A stretch of DNA of 64,000 nt from Sinonovacula constricta (Eukaryota > Mollusca > Bivalvia > Cardiida > Solecurtidae): NCBI GenBank assembly GCA_007844125.1, contig CM017561.1:21501260-21565259 (forward strand). The letters are read 5' to 3'. Shown piece after piece: positions 9,590-23,200 of this stretch (the stretch's first letter is position 1; every line of letters starts with the position of its first letter). A model generated the notes under the pieces. It did not search any database and was not told the origin of the DNA. It was given only the letters and a program-made list of their open reading frames with translations. The translations under genes were made by a program, and so were the position numbers.

Positions 9590-10692
9590 AAGAGGGCCAT
9601 GATGCCCTTTAATCGCTCACCTGATGACACAGGCTTTACGTAGGCTCAAATCTGGCATCAAGTAATTAAGAGTTATTTACTTTAGAAATCTTTGGTGAAG
9701 ATTGAACCATTAGTGTGGCCACTGGGTTGATAACATTTTCTAGAATTTTACCAAGTAACCTACTGAATCCACATGACATATGTAAGATTTCATGCAGACA
9801 AACATTCTGACCAAGTTTGGTGAAGATTGGGCTATAAATGTGGCCTGTAGTGTGTTCACAAGCTTTTTCTAAGATTTGACCTCGTGACCTACTTTTTGAC
9901 CCCACGTGACCCAGTTACGAACTCATCCAAGATTTCATGCAGACAAACATTCTGACCAAGTTTGGTGAAGATTGGGCTATAAATGTGGCCTCTAGTGTGT
10001 TCACAAGCTTTTTCTAAGATTTGACCGCGTGGCCTACTTTTTGACCCCACGTGACCCAGTTACGAACTCATCCAAGATTTCATGCAGACAAACATTCTGA
10101 CCAAGTTTGGTGAAGATTGGGCTATAAATGTGGCCTCTAGTGTGTTCACAAGCTTTTTCTAAGATTTGACCTCGTGACCTACTTTTTGACCCAACGTGAC
10201 CCAGTTACGAACTCATCCAAGATTTCATGCAGACAAACATTCTGACCAAGTTTGGTGAAGATTGGGCTATAAATGTGGCCTCTAGTGTGTTCACAAGCTT
10301 TTTGTAAGATTTGACCTAGTGACCTACTTTTTGACCCCACGTGACCCACTTATGAACTCATCCAAGATTTCATGCAGACAAACATTGTGACCAAGTTTGG
10401 TGAAGATTGGGCTATAAATGTGGTCTCTAGTGTGTTCACAAGTTTTTCCTAAAATTTGACCTCGTGACCTACTTGTTGACCCCAGGTGACCCAATAATGA
10501 ACTCATCCAAGATTTCATGCAGACAAACATTCTGACCAAGTTTCATGAAGATTGGATAAAAATTGTGGCCTGTAGTGTGTTCACAAGGTAAATGTTGACG
10601 ACGGACGACGAACGACGGACACCGGACGACGGACGAAGCAGTATCACAAAAGCTCCCCTTGAGCACGTTGTGCTCAGGTGAGCTAAAAATAT
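9590..10692 (+). mobile_element. Bivalve-type repeat with about six 145-bp internal units
   Basis: Begins ACAAGAGGGCCATGATGCCC and AATCGCTCACCTGATG, and ends with a GACGGACGACG-rich stretch, GAGCACGTTGTGC and TCAGGTGAGCTAAAA, so the outer ends are partly inverted (CTCACCTGA / TCAGGTGAG). Inside, about six units repeat every 145 bp or so, each with AACATTCTGACCAAGTTTGG, ATTGGGCTATAAATGTGG, TGTGTTCACAAGCTTTTTC and TTTTTGACCCCACGTGACCC. No protein is encoded. Confidence 0.75.
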
Positions 10693-10914
10693 GCCATAAA
10701 AGCAGAAATTTAAAAAAGTCAGAAATTAAAAAAAGTAAGGTTTTGTATGATTTGTGTGACAGCTTAGTATTCTCATGAATGTGCCACAAAGTCTCAGTCC
10801 ATGCTTGATTTGTGTTGTTTTATTAAACATTGTGACTAGTACAATGAATTCCTACAAATTTTAACATAACAAATGTTTTGATGTTGGCAGATTTAAAACA
10901 ACACTTATCAATTT

Positions 10915-11390
10915 TTTTGAGTTGGCCCCAATGAGGCATCAAACGCTATGTTTATGTCTTCTGTGTCCTATATTTCTTGTTTAGAACTGTTTTGCATGAC
11001 TTAAAGAAATGAGATTCAAACATTAGACTCACATGAGCAACCAAAGGGAGATTATCAGTTGATGGCTTCAGTGAACCGTACCATGTTGATCTGGGACACG
11101 AACCCTCAATCTGCAATCAATAAGGTCAGTGCTGCCTTTATGGTTAATTTTGCTACAATAGAACAAGATGGCTTCACATCTAAATGTTTTCATTTTGGCA
11201 GTCATCAGTTTATTTTAATCAAAGATGGACCCAATAAGGGATTAAATGCTATTTATGTCTTAGGTCTTCTATGTCATTTATTTCTTGATTTGAACTGTTT
11301 TGTGAGAAATGGGATTCAAACATTAGACTCACCTGAGCAACCAAAGCGAGATCATCAGTTGATGGCTTCAGTGAACCTTCAGTGAATGTT
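10915..11390 (+). repeat. Direct duplication of about 300 bp with WD40-like exon relics
   Basis: Two diverged copies, about 10,915-11,085 and 11,225-11,390, share ATTCAAACATTAGACTCAC, GAGCAACCAAAG and ATCAGTTGATGGCTTCAGTG. In the first, the plus frame reads EQPKGDYQLMASVNRTMLIW, then DTNPQSAINK, then a possible donor AAG|GTCAGT at 11,124. LMAS-x3-R-T-x-LIWD resembles the end of a WD40 repeat. The second copy stops soon after MASVNLQ. This could be a host exon duplicated and lost, or part of an unknown repeat. Confidence 0.3.
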
Positions 11391-11702
11391 GATGTTGTTA
11401 TGTATTTTTAACAGCAGAAATAATTTGAAAATTACTGTTGATAAGGCTGTTGAGGTAATCCATGTTTCATTTAAACTGCACATGTAGCTACATTATGTTT
11501 ATATACACAAATGATTAATGTTGAATTAAATTTTTTGCTTAGTTAATAGAATGTTGCTTAGTGCTGTGATCATTTTGAAAGTCATCTTGTTTATCTTGGT
11601 ATTAGATAATAATGCAGTGCTTTTCACAGCAGTTTTTCTTTAAATGTGACAGTTTTTCTTTAAATGTGAAGCCATCGTGTTTTGTTCTTTTGTAGCAAAA
11701 CT

Positions 11703-12360
11703 AAACAAGAGGGCCATCATGGACAGGCCCTTTATCGCTCACCTGGATGCCGTAGACATTTAGCTAAAATATCAGGAATGTTAACACAGACAGAATCATA
11801 ATAATTCATGTACACAAGCAAAATATTGACAATTAATTTCATTTTTTTTTAACTACATGGCCATATATAAAAAATGGCCACGCCCCTGGGTTTTTTAACG
11901 TATTACAATTCTTTGAACAATCTTCATACAGGGCCACCCAGGCAAAATATTTGTACTATATATCAAGGCTGTAGCTCTTGTAGTTTCTGAATACAATATT
12001 TTCTAAGTTTTCCTTTATAGCCATATATGGAAAATTGCCACGCCCATGGCAGCCCTGTTTTTTAATGTATTACAATTCTTTGAACAATCTTAATACAGGC
12101 AATATTTGTACTACACATCAAGGCTTTAGCTCTTATTCTTTCTGACCAGAAAATTTTTTAAAGTTTTCCTTTATAGCCATATATGGACAATTGCCACGCC
12201 CATGGCAGCCCTGTTTTTAGACGCATCAAAATTGAACCATTTTTTAAAATATTTGATTGAACATTTTTAAAACATTGCCCCCTGCCTACTGAAACTTCTA
12301 ATATAGTTTAACTGAATTTGGTGTAACGGTTTCAGAGGAGATGTTATTAAAAAATGTTTG
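11703..12360 (+). mobile_element. Bivalve-type 'GAGGGCCAT' repeat
   Basis: Begins ACAAGAGGGCCATCATGG and ATCGCTCACCTGG, then carries three diverged internal modules with CCATATATGGAAAA and TTGCCACGCCCATGGCAGCC, CTGTTTTTTAATGTATTAC and TTCTTTGAACAATCTTA. It has the same architecture as 6,600-7,305. No coding capacity is seen. Confidence 0.65.
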
Positions 12361-12696
12361 AGGATGCAGGACACCAGACACCAAGCTGGAGCCACTATTA
12401 TTTATTGGTATATTTAAAGCTTTTGTTTTAATAATCAAGAACTTTTGCTCATGTAGTGAATGTCCATATTTGCATAACATATTAAAGCATGTATGAAAAT
12501 AAGCTCAAATATGTCGTGATACAATGTTATTTCATGATACCTATTGCTACTCACCTCACTGAGGTACATTATAAAGGAACATAGGGAACCATCAACATCA
12601 TAGGCTGCATAACAGGAGTCTCACTTCTATATCTGCTGCATCCACTGTTACCATGGTAAGAAAGAAAGAAACAATATTTTACATATTAAAGATATA

Positions 12697-13143
12697 CAAG
12701 GGCTGTTCAATAAGCAGGGAATTTTTGCCATAAAAATAAAACGAAACCCAATTAAATTAAGTGATACTTTGCAAATATATGATGTAACATCGATGCTACA
12801 CACTTAATAATTTTTATTAAATCTGAAAGGAAATGTAAATTCAATATACATTTCAATTACTAGTTCATACGTAAAGGCACCATGACAGGCTCCAAATGTA
12901 ACATTGACATCATTACAGATCAACGGTGCCTAGCAAGATGCATTATTATTATACTAGGTTATTATGGATACAAGATATTTTCCTTTTAAAGGGTCATGAT
13001 CTGAAAGATTAAGGTGCCATGTACACATTGAGTTCATATCATCCTAAACCAAATTTGATCCAAAAATATCCACTTTGTTCCAAAAATATCCATAAACACA
13101 GTTTTTTAGGGTGAAATTCCATGAACTTATTTAACAGCCCTCG
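12697..13143. mobile_element. Short Tc1/mariner-like element with TA target duplication
   Basis: The outer ends are (TA)CAAGGGCTGTTCAATAAG on the left and CTTATTTAACAGCCCTCG(TA) on the right, an inverted pair with few mismatches and TA on both sides. GGGCTGTTCAATAA termini and TA target sites are typical of mariner-type elements. At 447 bp it cannot encode a transposase, so it is a non-autonomous copy. Confidence 0.7.
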
Positions 13144-13467
13144 TACATCTACAATGTATACATACTGGGTAGCAGCGGCCTGACTTCCAAATCAGAAGCA
13201 TCCACTGTCACCATGGAAACAGAATAGAAATATAAATAATGCATAAACTGTATGCCGTTTATTTATATACAAATTGTAAACTCAAATTAACTAGGCAGTT
13301 TTCTTCATCAATCAATTTGCTTTTTTGCATTAATTCTAAGGTGTGCCATTACATAAATGAAAAATGAATTTAAAAAACAACACTGTGGGTATTACAGAGA
13401 AAGAAAATACAAAGAACTGGGTTTCTTTTTCATCAAGCATCTTAATTTTAAGATCACTTTCTATAAG

Positions 13468-13700
13468 TAAGGGTGCGCCTGTGGCCGAGCGGTTAGAGTC
13501 GCCGACTTGAAACTTCTCAGCCCCTTACCGCTTGGGTTCGAGACCAGGTCTATCGAGAACTTTCATGTGGGGAGGTTTTCCAGCTAACCTGCGGTGTGCT
13601 GGTGGTTCTACCCAGAAGTAAGTCTGGGATCTTCCTCCACCAATAATTAGCTGGACATCACCAATATGACCATAATTGTGTCAGTGCGATGTAACAAAAA
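13468..13700 (+). mobile_element. Complete tRNA-derived SINE, family 1
   Basis: The best copy in the window. The head has an A-box-like GTGGCCGAGCGGTTAGAG and a B-box GGGTTCGAGACC, as in Ser/Leu tRNAs. The body has GGAGGTTTTCCAGCTAACC, TGCTGGTGGTTCTACCCAG and GTCTGGGATCTTCC. The tail has GACCATAATTGTGTCAGTG and ends in an A/T-rich run. The head is a tRNA relic, not a functional tRNA gene: no acceptor stem pairs. Confidence 0.8.
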
Positions 13701-13769
13701 AATAATAATTTCTATATGAATAAGTCTTTCTGAAAAGTAGAAGTATATTAAACATGGACTTCAACTACT

Positions 13770-15080
13770 ACTAAATACTTCTACTACTTCAACTACATGT
13801 AACATTGTACATCTACTACAACAATCACAACAACTTTTACTCCCACAACCACAGCCTCTATGACCAGCACTTCCACCACCAATACTTCAACTACTAACAC
13901 TCCTTCTACCACCATCACTACATATACAGCTCCTACCACCATCACTACTACTACCCCTCCTTTTACCAACAGTACTACATCTACTTCTACCACTCATTCA
14001 ACCACCACCACCATTACTTCTACAGCACCTCCTACCACCAGCACTGCTACTACTTCTACTGCTCCTTCTAAAACCTTCATAACTACTACATCTACTACTC
14101 CTTCTACCAACACCACAACATAAACTTCTATCATTTCTTCGACCACTACCACTACTACTACATCTTCCACTCCTACCACCACCATTCCTACCACCACTAC
14201 ATCTTCCACTCCTACCACCACTACATCTACCACTCCTACCACCACTACATCTACTATCCTACCACCACTACATCTACCACTCCTACCACCACCACTATAT
14301 CTTCCACTCCTACCACCACTACATCTACCACTCCTACCACCACTACATCTGCCACTCCTACCACCACTCCTACCACCACTACATCTACCACTCCTTCCAC
14401 CACTACATCTACCACTCCTACCACCACTACATCTACCACGCCTACCATCACTTCATCTACCACTCCTACCACCACCACTATATCTTCCACTCCCACCACC
14501 ACTACATCTACCACTCCTACCACCACTACATCTACCACGCCTACCATCACTTCATCTACCACTCCTACCACCACTACTTCCAACACTCCTACCACCACCA
14601 CTACTTCCAACACTCCTACCACCACCACTACTTCCAACACTTCTACCACCACCACCACTTCTACCACTCCTACCACCACCACATCTACCACTCCTACCAC
14701 CACCACTTCTACCACCACCACTACATCTACCACTCCTACCAACCACACCACTACATCAACCACACCTACCAAAATCAGTACTACTACTTCTACCACTCCT
14801 ACCACCACTACATCTACCAGTCCTACCAACCACACCACTACATCAACCACACCTACCACTATCAGTACTACTACTTCTACCACACCTACCATCCACACCA
14901 CTACATCTACCACTCCTTCCACCACCACTACTTCTACCACTCCTACCACCACCACTACATCTACCACTCCTACCAACCACACCACTACAACAACCACACC
15001 TACCACTATCAGTACCACTACTTCTACCACTCCTACACCAGCCCTACTACTGCTCCTCGTACCACTACCACTCCTTTTAC
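13770..15080. repeat. Low-complexity (ACC/TCT)n block 1, Thr-rich in one frame
   Basis: Units such as CTACCACTCCTACCACCAC and TACATCTACCACTCC repeat with little G on the plus strand. The plus strand reads Thr/Ser/Pro-rich in one frame, with stops such as the TAA after 14,120. The minus strand is Val/Gly-rich and open for compositional reasons. Sub-blocks such as AACCACACCACTACATCAAC recur at about 14,740, 14,825 and 14,975. No supported gene model was found. Confidence 0.85.
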
Positions 15081-15769
15081 CACCACTGTTACTAAGGCTG
15101 TCAAGGTATACCGGTATACTGGTATATTGCAATACTGAATAAAGTCAATACAATACTGAGAAACACAATGACCATACATATGATATTATGTAAAATGTGG
15201 TTGCTGCCACTACTTTAAGCATCTAAAGTCAAATATGCCCAACTGATGAAAAGCAATTGCTGATAACCGACTGAAAATGAGGTTGGTAGACAAATCCACG
15301 TCAGGTGAATTCATTCTAAACCACTTGGGAAATGCAGTGTACTCGATTTGCATTTGCCTATTCAGTACAATTAGAAGTTAAAACTAGTTTTTTTACTTTT
15401 GTTTTGACAATTTCATTTCTGGATTTAAGAAAATCAAATGTTGCATGTTGCAGAGAAGCCTGAACCTTATGGACATAACATTTACAGCAAGTTGTGGCAT
15501 TGTTATAAGACAGTTCATTGCAGAATAATTAGAACATTAATAATATAATTACTAATTTTTTAACAATTTAATCAAACACGACTTTTTTTAACAATTTAAT
15601 CAAACACGACTGCTGCAAAGTGTAAACAAAAAATATGGCTGAGCTGATTTATTTTTCGAAAAAAGGCCAAATTAAATGGCGAAAGGGAATGTGTGTGGGG
15701 GGGCGGGGCTGGGGGTGGGGGTGGGGGCAACTTTCGGGTAAAGTAAGACAGTTTATTTTATTTTATTTT

Positions 15770-16003
15770 TTTTTGAAATACATTGCAATGACCAATTATG
15801 TTCATTATAGCGACATACATCCTTTTGGTGGAGGAAGACCCTGTACACATGCCTGGGTAGAACCACCAGTGCACCACAAGTCAGCTGGAAGACCTTCCCA
15901 CATTAAGTCCTTTGCCCAGACCGGGACTCGAACCCACGTGGTAAGAGGCTAAGCAGTCAGGAGTTACAAATCAGCAACTCTACCACTACGCCATGGGCGC
16001 CCC
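15770..16003 (-). mobile_element. tRNA-derived SINE, family 1, minus strand
   Basis: On the minus strand the head (GGGGCGCCCATGGCGTAGTG), a B-box in GTGGGTTCGAGTCCCGG, the body (AAGGTCTTCCAGCTGACTTG, GTGGTTCTACCCAGGCATG) and the tail (TGAACATAATTGGTCATTGC) are all present. It separates low-complexity blocks 1 and 2. Confidence 0.8.
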
Positions 16004-16139
16004 AAAGGAGAAGAGATAAAAAAAAAGATTGTTGAAGATGTCGTTGATCAGCCTGTAACGATACAGAGGAGGTACAACCTACCTACATATATTCGTGAAT
16101 CATCGTCTCCATAATTCACTGGATGCATCAAACTACACT

Positions 16140-16940
16140 GTCATTAATTTTGCATCTACCACCATCACTACATCTCCTTCTACCACCAGCACTACCGGTA
16201 CATTTACTTCCCTCTTCTACTCCCAGCACTACATCAATTTCCCCTTCTACCACCAGCACTACATCTACTTCCCCTTCTACCACCACCACTACATCTATTT
16301 CCCCTTCTACCACCACCACTACATCTATTTCCCCTTCTACCACCAGCACTTCATTTACTTCCCCCTTCTTCCACCACCACTACATCTATTTCCCCCTTCT
16401 ACCACTAGCACTACATCTACTTCCCCTTCTACCACCAGCACTACATCTACTTCCCCTTCTACCACCAGCACTACATCTACTTCTCCTTCTATCATCAGCA
16501 CTACATCTACTTCCCCTTCTACCACCAGCACTTCATCTACTTCCCCTTCTACCACCAGCACTACATCTACTTCTCCTTCTATCATCAGCACTTCATCTAC
16601 TTCCCCTTCTACCACCAGCACTACATCTACTTCTCCTTCTATCACCAGCACTACATCTACTTCCCCTTCTACCACCTGCACTACATCTACTTCCCCTTCT
16701 ACCACCAGCACTACATCTACTTCCCCTTCTACCACCAGCACTACATCTACTTCTCCTTCTATCACCAGCACTACATCTACTTCCCCTTCTACCACCAGCA
16801 CTACATCTACTTCCCCTTCTACCACCAGCACTACATCTACTTCTCCTTCTATCACCAGCACTACATCTACTTCTCCTTCTATCACCAGCACTACATCTCC
16901 TTCTCCTTCTACCACCAGCACTACATTTACTTGTTTACAA
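16140..16940 (+). repeat. 30-bp tandem repeat, about 27 units (TTSTSPSTTS frame)
   Basis: The unit is CTACATCTACTTCCCCTTCT followed by ACCACCAGCA. Because 30 is a multiple of three, one plus frame gives the ten-residue repeat TTSTSPSTTS across most of the block, continuous with unique sequence from 16,095 to the stop at 16,989-16,991. Early units shift to other frames, so the first part of that frame reads YFPFYHQHY. A mucin-like exon is possible but no splice sites, signal peptide or folded domain were found. Confidence 0.8.
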
Positions 16941-17214
16941 GACTGTATCTACTATCTAGGCAGTTCACTAAGTCAGTATCTGCTCAGTTAACAATTTAAG
17001 TTGGAAATTGTTTTGTCGTGTGTCAGTTCTTATATTATTTAGACTCATAAACAGTGTCTAATTATATAAAATATTTGTTACCTCTTTAATAAAATCTTAT
17101 GATATACAGCAAATAATGAAATGTTTCAAAGTACAATACAAACCCACTAGTTATTGATACAAAGAAATGGATATCACAATATATCACCATATGATTTTTG
17201 AGAGACAATGTAAA

Positions 17215-20200
17215 TCCCTAACCACCATTACATCTACCACTCCTACCACCACCATCATTACTACATGTACATCTACTACTCCTTCCACCACCACCATCAT
17301 CACTACTACTTCTACTGCTCCTTCTACCACCACCATTACGACTACTTTTACCACTCCTTCTACCACCACCATCACAACTACTATTACTGCTACTTCTACC
17401 ACCACCATCACTACCACTTCTACCACTCCATCTACCCCCACCATCCCTACAACTTCTACCACTCCTCCCATCATCACCATCACTACTACTTCTACCCCTC
17501 CATCTACCACCATCACTACCACTTCTACCACTCCGTCTACCACCATCACTACCACTTCTACCACTCCGTCTATCACTACTACTTCTACCACTCCATCTAG
17601 AACCACCATCACTACTACTTCTACCACTCCATCTAGAACCACCATCACTACCACTTCTACCACTCCTTCTACCACGATCACTACTACTTCTACCACTCCT
17701 TCCACCACCATCACTACAACTTCTACCACTCCTTCTACAACCATCACTTCTACTACTATTCCTACCACCACCATCACTACCACTTCTACCACTCCATCTA
17801 CCACCACCATCCCTACAACTTCTACCACTCCTCCCATCATCACCATCACTACTACTTCTACCATTCCATCTACCACCATTACTACCACTTCTTTCACTCC
17901 ATCTACCACCATCACTACCACTTCTACCACTCCATCTACAATCATCACTACCACTTCTACCACACCGTCTACCACCACCATCACTACCACTCCTACCAAC
18001 ATCACTTCTACCTCTACCACTCTGTCTATCACCACCATCACTACAACTTCTACCCCTCCATCTAGAACCACCATCACTACCACTTCTGCCACTCCATCTA
18101 CCACCATCACTACTCCTTCTACCACCATCACTACTACTTCTACCACTCCTACCACCACCATCACTACTACTTCTACCACTCCATCTACCACCATCACTAC
18201 TCCTTCTACCACCATCACTACTACTTCTACCACTCCTACCACCACCATCACTACAACTTCTACCACTCCTTCTACAACCATCACTTCTACTACTATTCCT
18301 ACCGCCACTTCGTCTACCATCACGATCTACTTCTACCACTCCTCCCATCATCACTATCACTACTACTTCTACCACTCTATCTACCACCATCACTACTACT
18401 TCTATCACTCCGTCTACCACCACCATCACTACTACTTCTACCACTTCGTCGACCACAACCTTCACTACTACTTCTACCACTTCGTCTACCACCACCATCA
18501 CTACTACTTCTACCACTCCGTCTACCACCACCATCACTACTACTTCTACCACTTCTCCCATCACCACCATCACTACTACTTCTACCACTCCATCTACCAC
18601 CATCACTACTACTTCTACCACTTCTCCCATCACCACCATCACTACTACTTCTACTGCTCCATCTACCACCATCACTACCACTTCTACCCCTCCTCCCATC
18701 ATCACCATCACTACTACTTCTACTGCTCCATCTACAACCATCACTGCCACTTCTTTCACTCCATCTACCACCATCACTACCACTTCTACCACTCCATCTA
18801 CCATCATCACTACCACTTCTACCACTCCGTCTACCACCACCATCACTACCACTTCTACCACTCCTCCCATCATCACCATCACTACTACTTCTACCACTCC
18901 GTCTACCACCACCATCACTACAACTTCTCCCATCACCACAATCACTACTACTTCTACCACTCAGTCTGCCACTACCATCACTACCACTTCTACCACTTCT
19001 CCCAACACCACCATCACTACTACTTCTACCACTCCATCTACCACCAACATCACTACCACTTCTACCACTTCTCCCATCACCACCATCACTACTACTTCTA
19101 CTGCTCCGTCTACCACCATCACTACTACTTCTACCACTTCTCCCATCACCACCATCACTACTACTTCTACCACTCCGTCTACCACCACCATCACTACCAC
19201 TTCTACCACTTCTCCCATCGTGGTACCACCATCACTACTACTTCTACCACTCCGTCTACCACCACTATCACTACCACTTCTACCACTTCTCCCATCACCA
19301 CCATCACTACTACTTCTACCACTCCGTCTACCACCACCATCACTACCACTTCTACCACTTCTCACATCACCACCATCACTACTACTTCTACCACTCCGTC
19401 TACCACCACCATCACTACCACTTCTACCACTTCTCCCATCATCACCATCACTACTACTTCTACCACTCCGTCTTCCACCCTAACCAACACTTCTACCACT
19501 CCGTCTACCACCACCATCACTACCACTTCTACCACTCCATCTTCCACCATAACTACCACTTCTACCACTCCGTCTACCACCACCATCACTACCACTTCTG
19601 CCACTCCATCTTTCACCATAACTACCACTTCTACCACTCCATCTTCCACCATAACTACCACTTCTACCACTCCATCTTCCACCATAACTACCACTTCTAC
19701 CACTCCGTCTACCACCACCATCACTACCACTTCTGCCACTCCATCTTCCACCATAACTACCACTTCTACCACTCCATCTTCCACCATAACTACCACTTCT
19801 ACCACTGCATCTTCCACCATAACTACCACTTCTACCACTCCGTCTACCACCACCATCACTACCACTTCTACCACTCCTCCCATCACCACCACTTCTTCCA
19901 CTCCATCTACCACCATCACTACCACTTCCACTATTCCTCCCACTACCACCATCACTACCACCTCTACCACTCCTCCCATCACAACCACTTCAATCACTCC
20001 TCCCATCACCACCATTTCTTCCACTCGATCTACCACCATCACTACCACTTCTTCCACTCCATCTACCACCACCATCACTACCACTTCTACCACTCCTACC
20101 AACATCACTACTACTTCTACCACTCTGTCTATCACCACCATCACTACTACTTCTACCACTCCATCTACCACCATCACTACTCTCTTCTACCACCATCACT

Positions 20201-23200
20201 ACTACTTCTACCACTCCTACCACCACCATCACTACAACTTCTACCACTCCTTCTACAACCATCACTTCCACTTCTACCACCACCATCCCTACAACTTCTA
20301 CCACTCCTCCCATCATCACCATCACTACTACTTCTACCATTCCATCTACCACCATCACTACCACTTTATCACTCCATCTACCACCATCAATACCATTTCT
20401 ACCACTTCATATACCACCATCACTACCACTTCTACCACACCGTCTATCACCACCTTCACTACTACTTCTACCCCATCGTCTACCACCACCATCACTACAA
20501 CTTCTGCCACTTCGTCTACCATCACCATCTACTTCTACCACTCCTCCCATCATCACCATCACTACTACTTCTACCACACCATCTACCACCATCACTACTA
20601 CCTCTACCACTCCGTCTACCACCACCATCACTACCACTTCTACCACTTCTCCCATCACCACCATCACTACTTCTACTGCTCCATCTACCACCATCACTAC
20701 CACTTCTACCACTCCTCCCATCATCACCATCACTACTACTTCTACTGCTCCATCTACCACCATCACTAAAACTTCTACCACTTCTCCCATCACCACCATC
20801 ACTACTACTTCTACCACTCCGTCTACCACCACCATCACTACCACTTCTACCACTTCTCCCATCACCACCATCACTACTACTTCTACCACTCCGTCTGCCA
20901 CCACCTTCACTACCACTTCTACCACTTCTCCCATCACCACCATCACTACTACTTCTACCACTCCGTCTACCACCACCATCACTACCACTTCTACCACTCC
21001 TCCCATCATCACCATCACTACTACTTCTACCACTCCGTCTACCACCACCATCACTACCACTTCTACCACTTCTCCCCTCACCACCATCACTACTACTTCT
21101 ACCACTCCGTCTACCACCACCATCACTACCACTTCTACCACTTCTCACATCACCATCATCACTACTACTTCTACCACTCCGTCTACCACCACCATCACTA
21201 CCACTTCTACCACTTCTCCCATCATCACCATCACTACTACTTCTACCACTCCATCTTCCACCCTAACCACCACTTCTACCACTCCGTCTACCACCACCAT
21301 CACTACCACTTCTACCACTCCATCTTCCACCATAACTTCCACTTCTACCACTCCGTCTACCACCACCATCACGACCACTTCTGCCACTCCATCTTCCACC
21401 GTAACTACCACTTCTACCACTCCATCTTCCACCATAACTACCACTTCTACCACTCCATCTTCCACCATAACTACCACTTCTACCACTCCGTCTACCACCA
21501 CCATCACTACCACTCCTCCCATCACCACCACTTCTTCCACTCCATCTACCACCATCACTACCACTTCTAGTATTCCTCCCACTACCACCATCACTACCAT
21601 TTCTACCACTCCTCCCATCACCTCCACTTCTATCACTCCTCCCATCACCACCATTTCTTCCACTCCATCTACCACCACCATCACTACCACTTCTACCACT
21701 CCTACCAACATCACTACTACTTCTACCACTCTGTCTATCACCACCATCAGTGATGATCACTACTACTTCTACCACTCCATATACCACCATCACTACTCCT
21801 TCTACCACCATCACTACTACTTCTACCACTCCTACCACCACCATCACTACAACTTCTACCACTCCTACAACCATCACTTCTACTACTATTCCTACCACAA
21901 CCATCACTACCACTTCTACCACTCCATCTACCACCACCATCCCTACAACTTCTACCACTCCTCCCATCATCACCATCACTACTACTTCTACCATTCCATC
22001 TACCACCATCACTACCACTTCTTTCACTCCATCTACCACCATCACTACCATTTCTACCACTTCATATACCACCATCACTACCACTTCTACCACACCGTCT
22101 ATCACCACCTTCACTACTACTTCTACCACATCGTCTACCACCACCATCACTACAACTTCTGCCACTTCGTCTACCATCACCATCTACTTCTACCACTCCT
22201 CCCATCTACCACCATCACTACTACCTCTACCACTCCGTCTACCACCACCATCACTACCACTTCTACCACTTCTCCCATCACCACCATCACTACTTCTACT
22301 GCTCCATCTACCACCATCACTACCACTTCTACCACTTCTCCCATCACCACCATCACTACTACTTCTACCACTCCGTCTGCCACCACCATCACTACCACTT
22401 CTACCACTTCTCCAATTACCACCATCACTACTACTTCTACCACTCCGTCTACCACCACCATCACTACCACTTCTACCACTCCTCCCATCATCACCATCAC
22501 TACTACTTCTACCACTGCGTCTACCACCACCATCACTACCACTTCTCCCCTCACCACCATCACTACTACTTCTACCACTCCGTCTTCCACCCTAACCACC
22601 ACTTCTACCACTCCGTCTACCACCACCATCACTACCACTTCTACCACTCCATCTTCCACCATAACTACCACTTCTACCACTCCGTCTACCACCACCATTA
22701 CTACCACTTCTACCACTCCATCTTCCACCATAACTACCACTTCTACCACTCCATCTTCCACCATAACTACCACTTCTACCACTCCATCTTCCACCATAAC
22801 TACCACTTCTACCACTCCGACTTCCACCATAACTACCACTTCTACCACTTCGTCTACCACCACCATCACTACCACTTCTCCCATCACCACCATCACAACC
22901 ACTTCTACCACTCCTCCCATCACCATCACTTCTTCCACTCCATCTACCACCATCACTACCACTTCTACTATTCCTCCCACTACCACCATCACTACCACTT
23001 CTACCACTCCTCCCATCACCACCATCACAACCACTTCTATCACTCCTCCCATCACCACCACTTCTTCCACTCCATCTACCACCATCACTACCACTTCTTC
23101 CACTCCATCTACCACCACCATCACTACCACTTCTACCACTCCTACCAACATCACTACTACTTCTACCACTCTGTCTATCACCACCATCACTACTACTTCT

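Noticed and set aside
13468..13550. Functional tRNA gene (Ser/Leu type)
   Set aside because: A- and B-box-like sequences are present but no acceptor stem pairs, and the SINE body follows directly. The same applies to the heads at 60,308, 61,553 and 61,925.
14254..15132. Val/Gly-rich minus-strand proteins over the ACC blocks
   Set aside because: These are compositional shadows of GGT/AGT repeats without any domain or splice context.
17167..20769. 1,200-residue Thr-rich 'mucin' in one frame
   Set aside because: It changes reading (Thr-rich to Tyr/His-rich and back) inside one open stretch. Such sequence has no stops in any plus frame, so length is not evidence.
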